Source: Chloroflexota bacterium (GTDB lineage Bacteria > Chloroflexota > Anaerolineae > Anaerolineales > Villigracilaceae). From it: a DNA stretch of 30,900 nucleotides. A program made the translations under genes and the position numbers. Position 1 is the stretch's first letter, and every line of letters starts with the position of its first letter. Under the pieces are notes generated by a model, which saw only the letters and a list, made by a program, of their open reading frames with translations, was not told the DNA's origin and made no database searches. The stretch lies in assembly GCA_016191985.1 (NCBI GenBank), contig JACPVB010000104.1, positions 1-30,900 on the forward strand, written 5' to 3'. Shown here piece after piece: positions 1 to 8,935 of the stretch.

Positions 1-222
1 GATAAAACAGGGCTTCAAAACCTTCCTGTAATGGAAAAAGAAGGTTGTAGTACATGTGAGTGGAGGCACTGGTGCGCAGGCGGTTGTTCTCTGGCAACCT
101 ATCGCTCAACTGGACGATACGATGTGAAATCGCCCAATTGCAATATCTATAAGTCTGTTTTTCCCGAAGCGTTGAAGTTGGAAGGTCTGCGCATTTTGAA
201 ATATGCGAACAAATTATTATAG
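1..222 (+). CDS. Radical SAM protein, C-terminal SPASM end (partial)
   Basis: The reading frame is open from base 1, so the gene begins outside the window; about 73 C-terminal residues are visible. They contain a CxxCx5CxxxC pattern (CSTCEWRHWCAGGC) followed by a further Cys about 21 residues on (SPNC). This is the layout of SPASM/twitch auxiliary iron-sulfur domains at the C-terminus of radical SAM enzymes such as anaerobic sulfatase-maturating enzymes and peptide maturases. The substrate cannot be told without the missing part. The gene ends convergently with the minus-strand ATPase gene, and the two stop regions overlap by 6 nt with no visible terminator between them. SPASM assignment is fairly secure; the exact subfamily is unknown. 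Confidence 0.75.
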   Translation, partial: DKTGLQNLPVMEKEGCSTCEWRHWCAGGCSLATYRSTGRYDVKSPNCNIYKSVFPEALKLEGLRILKYANKLL

Positions 223-1290
223 CCAGTATTCAAACAGCGGACTGAAAAAGGCCATGCGTCCGCCTAAAGGTTTGACCATGCCTTTGGCGAGGAGCAGCTT
301 CCCCGTCGAGGATGAGACGGAATTTTGATCGCCGTGCGCAATTTTTTTGAGTGCATCCTGTTCCTCATCCAGCAGACCCTCCCAAATCTTTCGGAATTCC
401 TCACTGACGATCTCCTGTTTTGCCAGCCAATCCAGGGTTTGCATTTGGGCGGGGGTAAGGGGCTTTTCCTTGATGAGTGTGAACAAGGCTTGTATTAACC
501 CGGGATGACCTCCGCTGTTTGCCCACACCCATTCGCGGTTCTCCTTGCTCAGGTCGTGTTCCCGTCGTTTTTCCAATTGCCCAATGATATGGAATGTATC
601 CATTGCGGAATACGGCCCAAGCCCAAGCATATTGCGCGAAATTAATTCATAGAAACTTTCGTTATCTGTGGGGAGGCGTAATTTTTCGGGAAGGTTGCGC
701 AGGAATAATACATAGGAGAGGCGGTATTTGTTGGCATCGCGGATGGCGCGGAGTTGCGAAAACACCTCGTGTGGCATGAGCTTGTAGGTCTCATCAAATT
801 CATCGAACAGAAAACAAATTTTGATGTTGTATGACTGGCAGATCATGTTCACGGCCATCTCGAACAGACGGTGTGCCATGAGCGCATCCTTGCTTTGGAT
901 GATCTGCGAATCAAGTGCCGCCAATTGTTCCTTTAATGTGGCTATTTTTTCCATGGCACTGTACCGATCACATGCGAGCAGGACGGTATGGAGCAGTAAC
1001 TCGTAGAATTGAAATCCCCAATCGTGCTCATGCCTCATGCGGTTCATATCCACGCGCGCCAGCCAGATTTTCGGCGCGATATCCTCCCCCAGGTATTGTT
1101 TCTTTACCCAATCACGATCTACTTCAATATCTGCCCACAGAGCATCGGGTTCGTCGCCCATTATAAAATCCATGAGGCGTGTTTTTCCCACACTGGGCGC
1201 GCCGACTACATAAAATGATTCGCCGCTTTTCATATATTTAAAAAATGGATTCAATACTTCTTCGCGATAGTGGGATGGGGTTGTGCTCAT
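217..1290 (-). CDS. AAA ATPase of ORC/STAND type with C-terminal winged-helix-like region
   Basis: The 357-residue protein has a Walker A motif GAPSVGKT (Lys36) and a Walker B motif FLFDEFDE (Asp163/Glu164). A later SGGHPGLIQAL segment resembles the sensor-2/lid region of ORC- and STAND-like ATPases, and the last 60 or so residues look like a winged helix. I chose the ATG at 1290 because AAAGGAGA lies just upstream; a start at 1350 would overlap the preceding gene by 43 nt. It is the last gene of a six-gene operon, 17 nt after the receiver-kinase gene. Such ATPases often act as nucleotide switches or oligomerising effectors. A role as output or effector of the neighbouring signalling proteins is inference. 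No transmembrane segment is visible. Confidence 0.8.
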   Translation of the reverse strand: MSTTPSHYREEVLNPFFKYMKSGESFYVVGAPSVGKTRLMDFIMGDEPDALWADIEVDRDWVKKQYLGEDIAPKIWLARVDMNRMRHEHDWGFQFYELLLHTVLLACDRYSAMEKIATLKEQLAALDSQIIQSKDALMAHRLFEMAVNMICQSYNIKICFLFDEFDETYKLMPHEVFSQLRAIRDANKYRLSYVLFLRNLPEKLRLPTDNESFYELISRNMLGLGPYSAMDTFHIIGQLEKRREHDLSKENREWVWANSGGHPGLIQALFTLIKEKPLTPAQMQTLDWLAKQEIVSEEFRKIWEGLLDEEQDALKKIAHGDQNSVSSSTGKLLLAKGMVKPLGGRMAFFSPLFEYWL

Positions 1291-1307
1291 TGGTTTCTCC
1301 TTTGGTT

Positions 1308-2951
1308 TTATGCCAGGCTCATTTCTGCAAGAGGCCAGGGAACGTCCCAATGATCGAGACGGTCGCAGATAAGACCGGCCAGCAACAGGGAACGCTGGTC
1401 TTTTCGATGTGGATCTGACTTGTGGATCATGGCTGCACGGAACATCATATTGAAAAGCAGCCCGTATAAATACTCGCGGGCGTCCGTGATCTTCGTGTGT
1501 TGAGCGGCGAGCGCGCGAAGGGCGGAGATTGTTTGTAAGGCCTTTTCGATGCGCGGGTCCTCGGACATGGTTTCAGACGCATCAAATTCATGTATTTTTT
1601 CCTGTTTTAATACAGTGAAGCACATTTTAAAATAGGCTGGGAAATTGTCATTGTGTTCCTCGAGGCGGTTGAAAATATCCGCTTCCAGTTCGACGAAATC
1701 CTGTAATATGTGTCCTTCGCCGCAGCGCTCAAAGTCAATGACCCAGACATTCTTTTTATTGTCCACCAGCAGGTTGTCGCCATGCAGGTCGCCATGGGTA
1801 ATGGCAATACGTGTTTTTTCAACAAGACTGAGATCATTTGGGGATTCAGCGATTTTCTCTCTGAACCACTTGACTGGCTCCGGAATGTTCAACCTTTTGC
1901 TAAACATATCAGAGCCGTTGAAATGTCCGGCGAAGAAGTCATCTTTTCTTTTTTCATACCAATTATCCCAAACCTGGGAATAGAGCTTGAAGAGCGAGAC
2001 GTTATCCTTTTCCCATGCGTGTTCGTAATGTCTTCCCCATATTCTGCCGAAGAATAAGGTCAGGCATTCCTCAATGTCTGGGATTGTTTTCTCTTCGTAA
2101 TAGCGGGAGAAGGTCTTGACATCGAATTCACCGACGTAGGAATATGCTGCACCGCCGATGTCCCAAAGGGTGGCGCTGCGTTCCAGCCGGGCGGAGAAAT
2201 AACCGGTCAACCGTCTATGGATGTGGTTGTTGTAATTATCAACTTCCTTTTGGATCTTTTCCGTGCGGGCAAGTTTGACCACATATGGCTCATAATCGCC
2301 TTCATATACTTTCAAAACAACGGAGTTAGGACGCGGAACAGTGGAGATGTTGGATGAGGCGGGGCGTAACTCCAGCTTTTCCAGCTTAAGTTTTGTTGCC
2401 TTTGGAAATAGCTTTGCAAACACATCGGCGATCTGGTCCGGGTATTCACGCGTATTTTTTCCCAAGGGAGATTTTGCTATCTCATCCAATACTTCTGGAT
2501 TTTCGAAAACAAGCTTTCGCCTGGCCGCGGTGACTTTTGCCGCTTCTGTATCCAGGGTCTTCTGCAATAAATCCCGACTCTCTGTTTTTCGGACAAATTC
2601 GATCTCTACATGTTTTTGAAGCATGGTCCTTAATGCGTTGAAGTTTTCATACCCACTCAAAATAATGGGACGGAGATTTTCACCCATTTCCTCGGCAAGT
2701 GTCAGCCCGCTTATGTCCTTTTCGTCGTCATCGTCAATGATGCGAAGATCAATTAATGCCAGGGAACAACGGTTATTAAACGCCTTGTTTTTCGCATCAG
2801 TCAACAGAAGTTTACCCGTCCCCATTGCCAGGATCGGGGTATATCCCCATTCCATGAGCAGGGATTGATATGCTACACGTGTGGTTGGGTTGTTTTCAAC
2901 GATGAGAACGCGAGGTTTACTTTTTTTCAAATCCGAGAAATTAGTGTCCAT
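1308..2951 (-). CDS. Receiver domain fused to APH/choline-kinase-like phosphotransferase domain
   Basis: The 547-residue protein begins with a CheY-like receiver (about residues 13-140): VLIVENN supplies the acidic pocket, Asp68 in ALIDLR is the likely phospho-acceptor, and FVRKTES supplies the conserved Lys. The acidic pair is Glu-Asn instead of the usual Asp-Asp or Glu-Asp. The C-terminal part carries HGDLHGDN (His386, Asp388, Asn393) and VIDFE (Asp406), the catalytic and metal-binding motifs of aminoglycoside phosphotransferase/choline kinase-fold enzymes. The start at 2951 is preceded by AAGGCGGT and overlaps the upstream kinase gene by 11 nt, so the two are probably translationally coupled. 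It may phosphorylate a small molecule or protein under receiver control. From memory it also resembles the kinase-like domains of ternary-complex conflict systems, which I could not check. Fusion architecture is clear; substrate unknown. Confidence 0.82.
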   Translation of the reverse strand: MDTNFSDLKKSKPRVLIVENNPTTRVAYQSLLMEWGYTPILAMGTGKLLLTDAKNKAFNNRCSLALIDLRIIDDDDEKDISGLTLAEEMGENLRPIILSGYENFNALRTMLQKHVEIEFVRKTESRDLLQKTLDTEAAKVTAARRKLVFENPEVLDEIAKSPLGKNTREYPDQIADVFAKLFPKATKLKLEKLELRPASSNISTVPRPNSVVLKVYEGDYEPYVVKLARTEKIQKEVDNYNNHIHRRLTGYFSARLERSATLWDIGGAAYSYVGEFDVKTFSRYYEEKTIPDIEECLTLFFGRIWGRHYEHAWEKDNVSLFKLYSQVWDNWYEKRKDDFFAGHFNGSDMFSKRLNIPEPVKWFREKIAESPNDLSLVEKTRIAITHGDLHGDNLLVDNKKNVWVIDFERCGEGHILQDFVELEADIFNRLEEHNDNFPAYFKMCFTVLKQEKIHEFDASETMSEDPRIEKALQTISALRALAAQHTKITDAREYLYGLLFNMMFRAAMIHKSDPHRKDQRSLLLAGLICDRLDHWDVPWPLAEMSLA

Positions 2952-5900
2952 ACTGACCGCCTTGGCTTGATTCTGATTTTTCAACTGGCAGGTGGATCGA
3001 GAATGTTGCCCCTTTGCCTGTTTCATAGGGGAGGAGTGCGATCTCCCCTTTCATGTCTTCGATCATCTGGCGGATAAAAAGCAGTCCGTATCCGCCGACT
3101 TCCTTGGTTGTGAAGGATTTGCGAAACGCTGAAGCATGTTTCTCCTTATTAATGCCTGGGCCGAAGTCCTGGAAGAGGATTTCGACGGCGGTGGCATTGT
3201 TAATCAGCTGGGTGGTTACAAGAATCTTCTTGTGGTCCATATGCTTCATCGCCATGGCAGCGTTGTTGACTAATAGTCTTAGAATGTTTTTGAATTGTGC
3301 GATTTTCATGATTGTTTTTGCGCCGGATGTGCCCGGCTTGAAATCCACATGAATGCCTTTTGGCTGGGCGATTTGAAATAGATCTTCCTGCAATAGGGTG
3401 TCAATCACAACAGGCTCTGAGGGCCTGTTCGTCCAGGGATTGATGCTTGTCAATTGAGCCGCGCTTTCTTCGATGTTTTTTGCAAACTCTCCCATTTCAG
3501 TGTTTTCACCGGCTCTCTTTCGAATAAGGTATGCCCATGTGAGAATATTGTTTACCTCGCTGTTGATCCCATGAGCAATATTCGCAGCCCATGAAGTGCG
3601 GGTTGAAACGATGGATTTATACTCCAATTCCTCGCTCTGCCGGGCGCGCTCGATGGCGATACTGATATGCTGGGCAACGGTCTTGATGACTTCAATGTCC
3701 TCCTCGCTAAAGCCATTGGTTTGCTCCCTTTCCAATGCCAGCACGCCGAGCAAATCATTTTTCGTACTTAACAAGCTGATACAAAACTCAGAATTCACTT
3801 TGGGATGAAGCCCAAGGTACTCTTTATCTTTGCTGACATCCGGGACATTGTCCCATTGAACCTTTTTCTCAGACAGTGTTTGTTTGGCAGCCCGACAGGC
3901 AATGGTTCCTTTATCCAGGGGAAAGGTATCCTGGCGGTAGTATTTCGGGTTGTTGACCCTGTAAAATTTTGACGTGCCCGGTGCAAATTTTAATGACCGC
4001 ATCCTTTTTTCATATAACAGCACACACAATCGCGTTTTTCCAAAGGCATCGTGCAGTTTGCTGAGGATGGCGTGAATGGTTGTCTCAAGGTCCAGGCTGG
4101 CACCGACCGCCTCTGCAATGTCCGTGGCAAGTTTGAATTGGCGTCTCTGCTTGATCTCTTCCTTTTCATGCGTGTTGGAAATGGCCACCGCTGCCAGGCT
4201 CGCAAGGGACTCGGCGTGATGGATGTCGCTCTCCGAAAATTCACGCGGCTGGCGATAATCCAGGTATAAGATTCCAAGCGCCGCCTGAGTGGATGGGTCC
4301 TGGACTGCCACACCAATTAATGCTTTGACGCCCTCGCTCTGAATGAAATGGCTTTTCGATAGTTTAAGCCTGCCAAGGTTCGGAGTCTTCTTATCAATAT
4401 TGCCTACAACCAATTCGCCTTTTTTTAACACATGCCTCGATACTCCTCCGATGCGCGGGTTGCTTTTCGTGAGATCCAAAATGGAGGATCTTAATTCACC
4501 GTAATGCCCGACATTTTCCACTTCTATTTCAAAGGGCTTTTTCTCCGCACGGAAAGGATGGATGATGGCCCAGTCTGCATGGCTTATCACGTGGGCGGTT
4601 TTGCAGATGCGGTCAAGAGTTCCCTTTAGAGATTGATGGCTGGCCCAGCCGAGGATTTCAAGGTTGGCATCCAGCAAGTCCTCGCTCTTTTCGCGCTGAC
4701 GCAGGGTCTCCCAAACCAGCCCGGCATTGGCGAGCAGGCTTTGCAAACTGCCGAGCGATTTGTCGTGGAGCGGCTTTTGGTTGTGTTTGTTGTCCACGAT
4801 CACCAAACCAGAGATGTAATTCCCCGTTCCCAGGGAGAGCAGGGCGCAATCCGCCAGCTCGAATTTTTGAATGATGGCTGCAGGCAAATGATTTGGCAGG
4901 TCTTCCCCTTTTATTTTTATGATTCCGCTTGTTTTCAACCTGTCACGCGCCTCGCTCCCAAGTTCATCCAACGGAATATCCAGGCCGGATACCATTTCAT
5001 GGAAGGAGGTGAAGCGGATTTTTCTCAAATCCAGCGCGTTTAGGAACGAGTTGAAATCACTTTTCAACTTTTCTTCACGCTTCCAGTGGCGGATTGCCTC
5101 GCTTGTAGAATTGGTGCCAACGCCTTCCCTTCCGTGTAATATTTCGCGGTTGTCCTTTGTAAGAAAAAGAAGGGCGCGGTTAAACCCCAACCCAAAATTC
5201 GCGGTGACAATGGTCAATACCGCAAGCCAGAAATCGTCTTCGCTGCGTCGCGCGATTCTCAGCATTTCCATGCTGGCGCGCTGAAGCAATTGCATTCGTT
5301 CCCTGTCCTCATCCTCATCTTTTTTAAAGTTGCTAATTTGCACCGCCCCGGCGACCTGGTCCGCCACGGCCCGCAATATTTGTTTATCGTGGTCTGAAAA
5401 AAGATTTCCTTTTTCCCGTTTTTGAATACATACTCCGCCGAAAATTTTATCGCCAACCTGCAGGGGCGCTCCCAGCCAGGCAAATGGAGCGGCTCTCCGC
5501 ATCTTGATGCCGTTCTTTTTTACGAAACTGCGCACATCATTGATCATCACCGCCTGTTTTTGCTCGAGCAAATGTTCCTCAAGCCCATTCCCCACGAGGC
5601 GAGGCGGCCTGTTCTGGCGGATGCCATTTTCATAGGATAATTCAAAGTTTAGGGTGTTTTCCTGCTCATCGTGAAGGAAGATCGAAAAATTGGACGCATC
5701 GAATTGCCTTCCCACTTCCACCCGGATCTGTTCAAGCAGGTTTGTAAGGTTTTGAGTCGCCGCTCTTGTGCCCACCTGCCGCCCGATCTGGCCGAACATG
5801 GCGGCTTCCTGGGAGGCGCGTTTTTCAGCATCGTACAATTCCGCATGTTCCAATGTGACCGATACCTGGCGTGCAAAAAAATTGAGCAGGGACCGTTCGT

Positions 5901-6732
5901 GAGAACCAAACAGGCGCTGCGTTTCCCAAAAATCAAGGGTTAATGCTCCCAGCAAATCGGTGCCGCTCCAAAGGGGCAAAATCCACAAACCACTCACGGG
6001 AAATGGAAAATCAATCGCTTCCAAATCTGCCCGTAATTTTTTAGCGGCGTTTATACCAGGAATAAAGGAGACATCGCGTGTTTGTAAATACCGCCAAAGC
6101 TCCCTTGCTGGAGAGATGGATAGCGCTTTATCGAAAAAACCCTGTGCTGAATTCCCACCAGCGCACTCAATACCGGTCAGGATATCACCCAGTTTGGAAT
6201 GCCAGAAAATATGCGCCCGTGCAAACCCCAGTTGCAGCGAATACTCCACAACCACTTTTGCCACTTCTGTAAAGCTGGTCTTGTGCAGGGCGGTCTCCAT
6301 CATTTCGCTGAATACCTTTCGCCATTTGTTCTCAACCTCTTCCCGGCGGGATTGCATCAATGATTTCAACACGAAGATCAATTCTTCCTCTTCCACAGGC
6401 TTCGAGAGATAGCGGAAAGCTCCCGCCTGGTAGGCGCGCGCCCCAACGTCATAATCGCCAACTCCGGTGAGGATGATCGCGGAAGAATCAGGGCTTGCTT
6501 CCCTTAACTCCTTCATCGCCTCGATGCCATCCTTGCCTGTGCCAAGTTTCTGGTCTATGATGAAAACGGTGTAAGGCTGTCCGTAGAGGACTGCTTTTTG
6601 AGCGCAACCAAGCGCCTCGTCCAGTGTGGAGGCGGTGTCTGTGATCGTCCCGCTGTCTTCAAATCCTTCCACGACCGGTTTCAGCGTTTCCGCATAGCGT
6701 TTGTCATCATCGAGAATCAATACACGGCACAT
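2941..6732 (-). CDS. REC-GAF(x5)-histidine kinase
   Basis: This 1263-residue soluble protein starts with a receiver (residues 1-120; acidic pocket Asp8-Asp10, phospho-acceptor Asp60, Thr89, Lys111). About five GAF or GAF-like modules follow (roughly 150-300, 310-460, 480-665, 690-855, 870-1030), and then a histidine kinase core. The kinase has phospho-acceptor His1054 in NIAHGINSEVNN, an N-box LLVNNAAMAM, DFGPGI and GGYGL. The residue after the His is Gly where HisKA kinases usually have Glu/Asp. No membrane segment is visible, so ligands are probably cytoplasmic. The start has GAGGA upstream and lies 9 nt from the previous stop. With the receiver at the N-terminus it probably receives phosphate or input from another kinase, perhaps the S1-containing one encoded just upstream. 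Confidence 0.9.
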   Translation of the reverse strand: MCRVLILDDDKRYAETLKPVVEGFEDSGTITDTASTLDEALGCAQKAVLYGQPYTVFIIDQKLGTGKDGIEAMKELREASPDSSAIILTGVGDYDVGARAYQAGAFRYLSKPVEEEELIFVLKSLMQSRREEVENKWRKVFSEMMETALHKTSFTEVAKVVVEYSLQLGFARAHIFWHSKLGDILTGIECAGGNSAQGFFDKALSISPARELWRYLQTRDVSFIPGINAAKKLRADLEAIDFPFPVSGLWILPLWSGTDLLGALTLDFWETQRLFGSHERSLLNFFARQVSVTLEHAELYDAEKRASQEAAMFGQIGRQVGTRAATQNLTNLLEQIRVEVGRQFDASNFSIFLHDEQENTLNFELSYENGIRQNRPPRLVGNGLEEHLLEQKQAVMINDVRSFVKKNGIKMRRAAPFAWLGAPLQVGDKIFGGVCIQKREKGNLFSDHDKQILRAVADQVAGAVQISNFKKDEDEDRERMQLLQRASMEMLRIARRSEDDFWLAVLTIVTANFGLGFNRALLFLTKDNREILHGREGVGTNSTSEAIRHWKREEKLKSDFNSFLNALDLRKIRFTSFHEMVSGLDIPLDELGSEARDRLKTSGIIKIKGEDLPNHLPAAIIQKFELADCALLSLGTGNYISGLVIVDNKHNQKPLHDKSLGSLQSLLANAGLVWETLRQREKSEDLLDANLEILGWASHQSLKGTLDRICKTAHVISHADWAIIHPFRAEKKPFEIEVENVGHYGELRSSILDLTKSNPRIGGVSRHVLKKGELVVGNIDKKTPNLGRLKLSKSHFIQSEGVKALIGVAVQDPSTQAALGILYLDYRQPREFSESDIHHAESLASLAAVAISNTHEKEEIKQRRQFKLATDIAEAVGASLDLETTIHAILSKLHDAFGKTRLCVLLYEKRMRSLKFAPGTSKFYRVNNPKYYRQDTFPLDKGTIACRAAKQTLSEKKVQWDNVPDVSKDKEYLGLHPKVNSEFCISLLSTKNDLLGVLALEREQTNGFSEEDIEVIKTVAQHISIAIERARQSEELEYKSIVSTRTSWAANIAHGINSEVNNILTWAYLIRKRAGENTEMGEFAKNIEESAAQLTSINPWTNRPSEPVVIDTLLQEDLFQIAQPKGIHVDFKPGTSGAKTIMKIAQFKNILRLLVNNAAMAMKHMDHKKILVTTQLINNATAVEILFQDFGPGINKEKHASAFRKSFTTKEVGGYGLLFIRQMIEDMKGEIALLPYETGKGATFSIHLPVEKSESSQGGQYGH

Positions 6733-6741
6733 GGCATTTCC

Positions 6742-8928
6742 TCATAAATGGACTGGAAATTCCAACACGAACGTTGTCCCGCTCAAAATGCGGCTTTGCG
6801 AAATGAAAATTTCGCCGCCAATAATATCCTGCATCAAATTGCGGGATATATATAAACCGATGCCGCTTCCTTCGCGGCGGGTGGTGTACCCCGCATCGAA
6901 GACCTTTTCCCACAGCCTGAAATGAATCCCAGGCCCGTTATCTTCGATAAAGATTTGACATCGCGCCTCGCCCTTCGCTTCATTTACAAGTTTCATATTT
7001 ATCTTTATCCCCCCGCCGACATTCGGATGCAACTCTGCAATTTGTTGAATTGCATTCAAAATAACGTTCAGAATGATCTGTTCCAAAACAACCGCCTGAC
7101 TGCGGACGATAAGCAGTTCATCGGGGGCTTTAAAATTAATCGATACCTTCGCGCCCTTGCTGACATCGCGCAAGAGCAGGAGAGTTTCCTCGATGATTTC
7201 ATCCACCCGTAAAATTTCATCCCTGCCCTTGGCCGCAATTCGGGTGAACGCCTTCGTTGTGTTGATAATCTTGCGCACATCCTGCTGGATTTTCGTAATC
7301 TCTTCATTGATGTCTGTATAATTTGGCTTGCCTTTTTCCTTCTCAATTTGCGCAAGTCTTTTCTTCAGGCTGTTTGAGCCATACAAAAGCGGCCCCACCA
7401 AATTATTGATCTCGTGCATCATCCCGCTTGTCAAATTCCCAATCAAAGCCGAACGCTGCATCAGTGTGGATTTTTCCCGAAGGTCGTTCTGATCCAACGC
7501 TGCGCCGATTGCCAGCGCCATTCCTTCCACATAAATCTTGCTTTCACCGCCAAATGATTTTGCGCGCCGAGCCAGGGCAAAGAGCGCATAGCGGATGGTT
7601 GTTTGCGAAGGCACAGGCACGCCAATGCACGAAACCGCCGCGGGGGAGAACTCCAATAGATGACTAAACCGTTTGCGTTCCCGTTCTGTGATCTCATTTG
7701 AAGTTACGAATTTCCGATCCTCCGCCGCATCGCGTACGGGGCTGTACATCAATTGCGGGATGGCACCATTATTTACAAAACCATCGCCCGAACGATCTAC
7801 AATATTTATCCTGCGCTGCGCGGGGTCGAGTGAAAACAAAAAAACCTGTTCAACCCCCAAATGTTTTCTGCACGTACTCAACAACATGTGAATGGATTTT
7901 TTCGCATCCAGTTTTGGAATATCCGAGAGTGATAACTTCTGCTCCTCCTTCGGCGCGGCCGGTTCCAACTCCTGTTCAGGAGAAAGAAAAGAGAGCAAAT
8001 CTTCGGGCAGCAGGGGCTTGAATAAAAGTTTCACTCCGAGCGTTTGTAATTCATCGAGCGCATCTTTAATCTCATTTGCATTCGCCCAGTCCGTCGCATT
8101 CGCAACCTGCATCTGCGGATATTTTTCCAAAATATGTTTCGCCAATTCCATCCCACTCATGCCCGGCAGGCCAATATCCACCAGCACAACATCGGGTTGC
8201 GCCTTTTCCAAAAATTCGAGGGCCTCCTCCGCGCTAAAGACCGCATCCACACTTTGTCCCAATTCACGCAGCCAGCCGCACACTACGTTGGATTGAGAAG
8301 CATCATTTTCCACAACCAGGATATGCCTTCGAGGGATGTCTGCGCTGAGGACTTTTTCCACCCTGCCGCCCGCCTCAGACTTAACGGTGGGCTGGTTCCC
8401 CGCCACCGGCAGATTCTCACCTGAAAGATTCACCGCGGGAGCCATGCCCAATTTCATTAACCGTTCCGCCTGGTCCAACTCGCGGATCACGACCAGCACT
8501 TTATCCCCATGCCAAAACAGGTCGGGGACGGGAGCCTGCACCCATGCAGGGATTTGAGATTTATGTAAAAGCCCTGAAAGCCCGGGCGCAATTTCGATGA
8601 AGGCGCCGTAGTCGAACGACCCGGTGACCGTCCCTTCATAGATGCGATTTTTATCGAATCCTTTTGCAAATTCATCCCACGGGTCTTTTTCCGTAAGGCG
8701 CAGGCTGAATTCACGTACTTCGCCTTTTTGAGCGGGGATCGAAAAGGCGTATCCATCCCACCCGATTGGATAATTTTTTTTCCAGTTGGCTTTGTCTTCG
8801 TTCTCCCAGGAAATCTCACGCACGCGGATAATGCCGCGCTCCCCATCATCCAACGCAATGGACAGCCCCTGCGGGAGATGCTTTATCACACGGATGTGGA
8901 CAAAATTTCTGTTTTTCCTGGCAGCCAT
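6742..8928 (-). CDS. S1-S1-REC-GAF-histidine kinase fusion
   Basis: The 728-residue protein opens with two S1-like OB-fold segments (about 10-85 and 95-165). The second is the clearer one, with YEGTVTGSFDYGAFIEI and GLSGLLHKSQI, as in ribosomal protein S1 repeats. A receiver follows (about 203-320; ILVVEND, phospho-acceptor Asp251 in VLVDIGLPGMSG, Lys in LFKPL), then a GAF domain (about 345-480). The kinase has His505 in MMHEINN, NVILNAIQQI, EDNGPGI and GSGIGLYISRNL, all intact. Transmembrane segments are absent. The gap to the preceding gene is 7 nt and to the next gene 9 nt. An RNA-binding-type module on a histidine kinase is unusual; S1 domains bind single-stranded RNA in known proteins, so RNA sensing is a reasonable but untested inference. 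Confidence 0.9.
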   Translation of the reverse strand: MAARKNRNFVHIRVIKHLPQGLSIALDDGERGIIRVREISWENEDKANWKKNYPIGWDGYAFSIPAQKGEVREFSLRLTEKDPWDEFAKGFDKNRIYEGTVTGSFDYGAFIEIAPGLSGLLHKSQIPAWVQAPVPDLFWHGDKVLVVIRELDQAERLMKLGMAPAVNLSGENLPVAGNQPTVKSEAGGRVEKVLSADIPRRHILVVENDASQSNVVCGWLRELGQSVDAVFSAEEALEFLEKAQPDVVLVDIGLPGMSGMELAKHILEKYPQMQVANATDWANANEIKDALDELQTLGVKLLFKPLLPEDLLSFLSPEQELEPAAPKEEQKLSLSDIPKLDAKKSIHMLLSTCRKHLGVEQVFLFSLDPAQRRINIVDRSGDGFVNNGAIPQLMYSPVRDAAEDRKFVTSNEITERERKRFSHLLEFSPAAVSCIGVPVPSQTTIRYALFALARRAKSFGGESKIYVEGMALAIGAALDQNDLREKSTLMQRSALIGNLTSGMMHEINNLVGPLLYGSNSLKKRLAQIEKEKGKPNYTDINEEITKIQQDVRKIINTTKAFTRIAAKGRDEILRVDEIIEETLLLLRDVSKGAKVSINFKAPDELLIVRSQAVVLEQIILNVILNAIQQIAELHPNVGGGIKINMKLVNEAKGEARCQIFIEDNGPGIHFRLWEKVFDAGYTTRREGSGIGLYISRNLMQDIIGGEIFISQSRILSGTTFVLEFPVHL

Positions 8929-8935
8929 GATGTTG

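Noticed and set aside
2952..3026. Longer start of the receiver-APH protein at 3026
   Set aside because: It would overlap the previous kinase gene by 86 nt and adds an unrelated Gln/Lys-rich leader; the start at 2951 has AAGGCGGT upstream.
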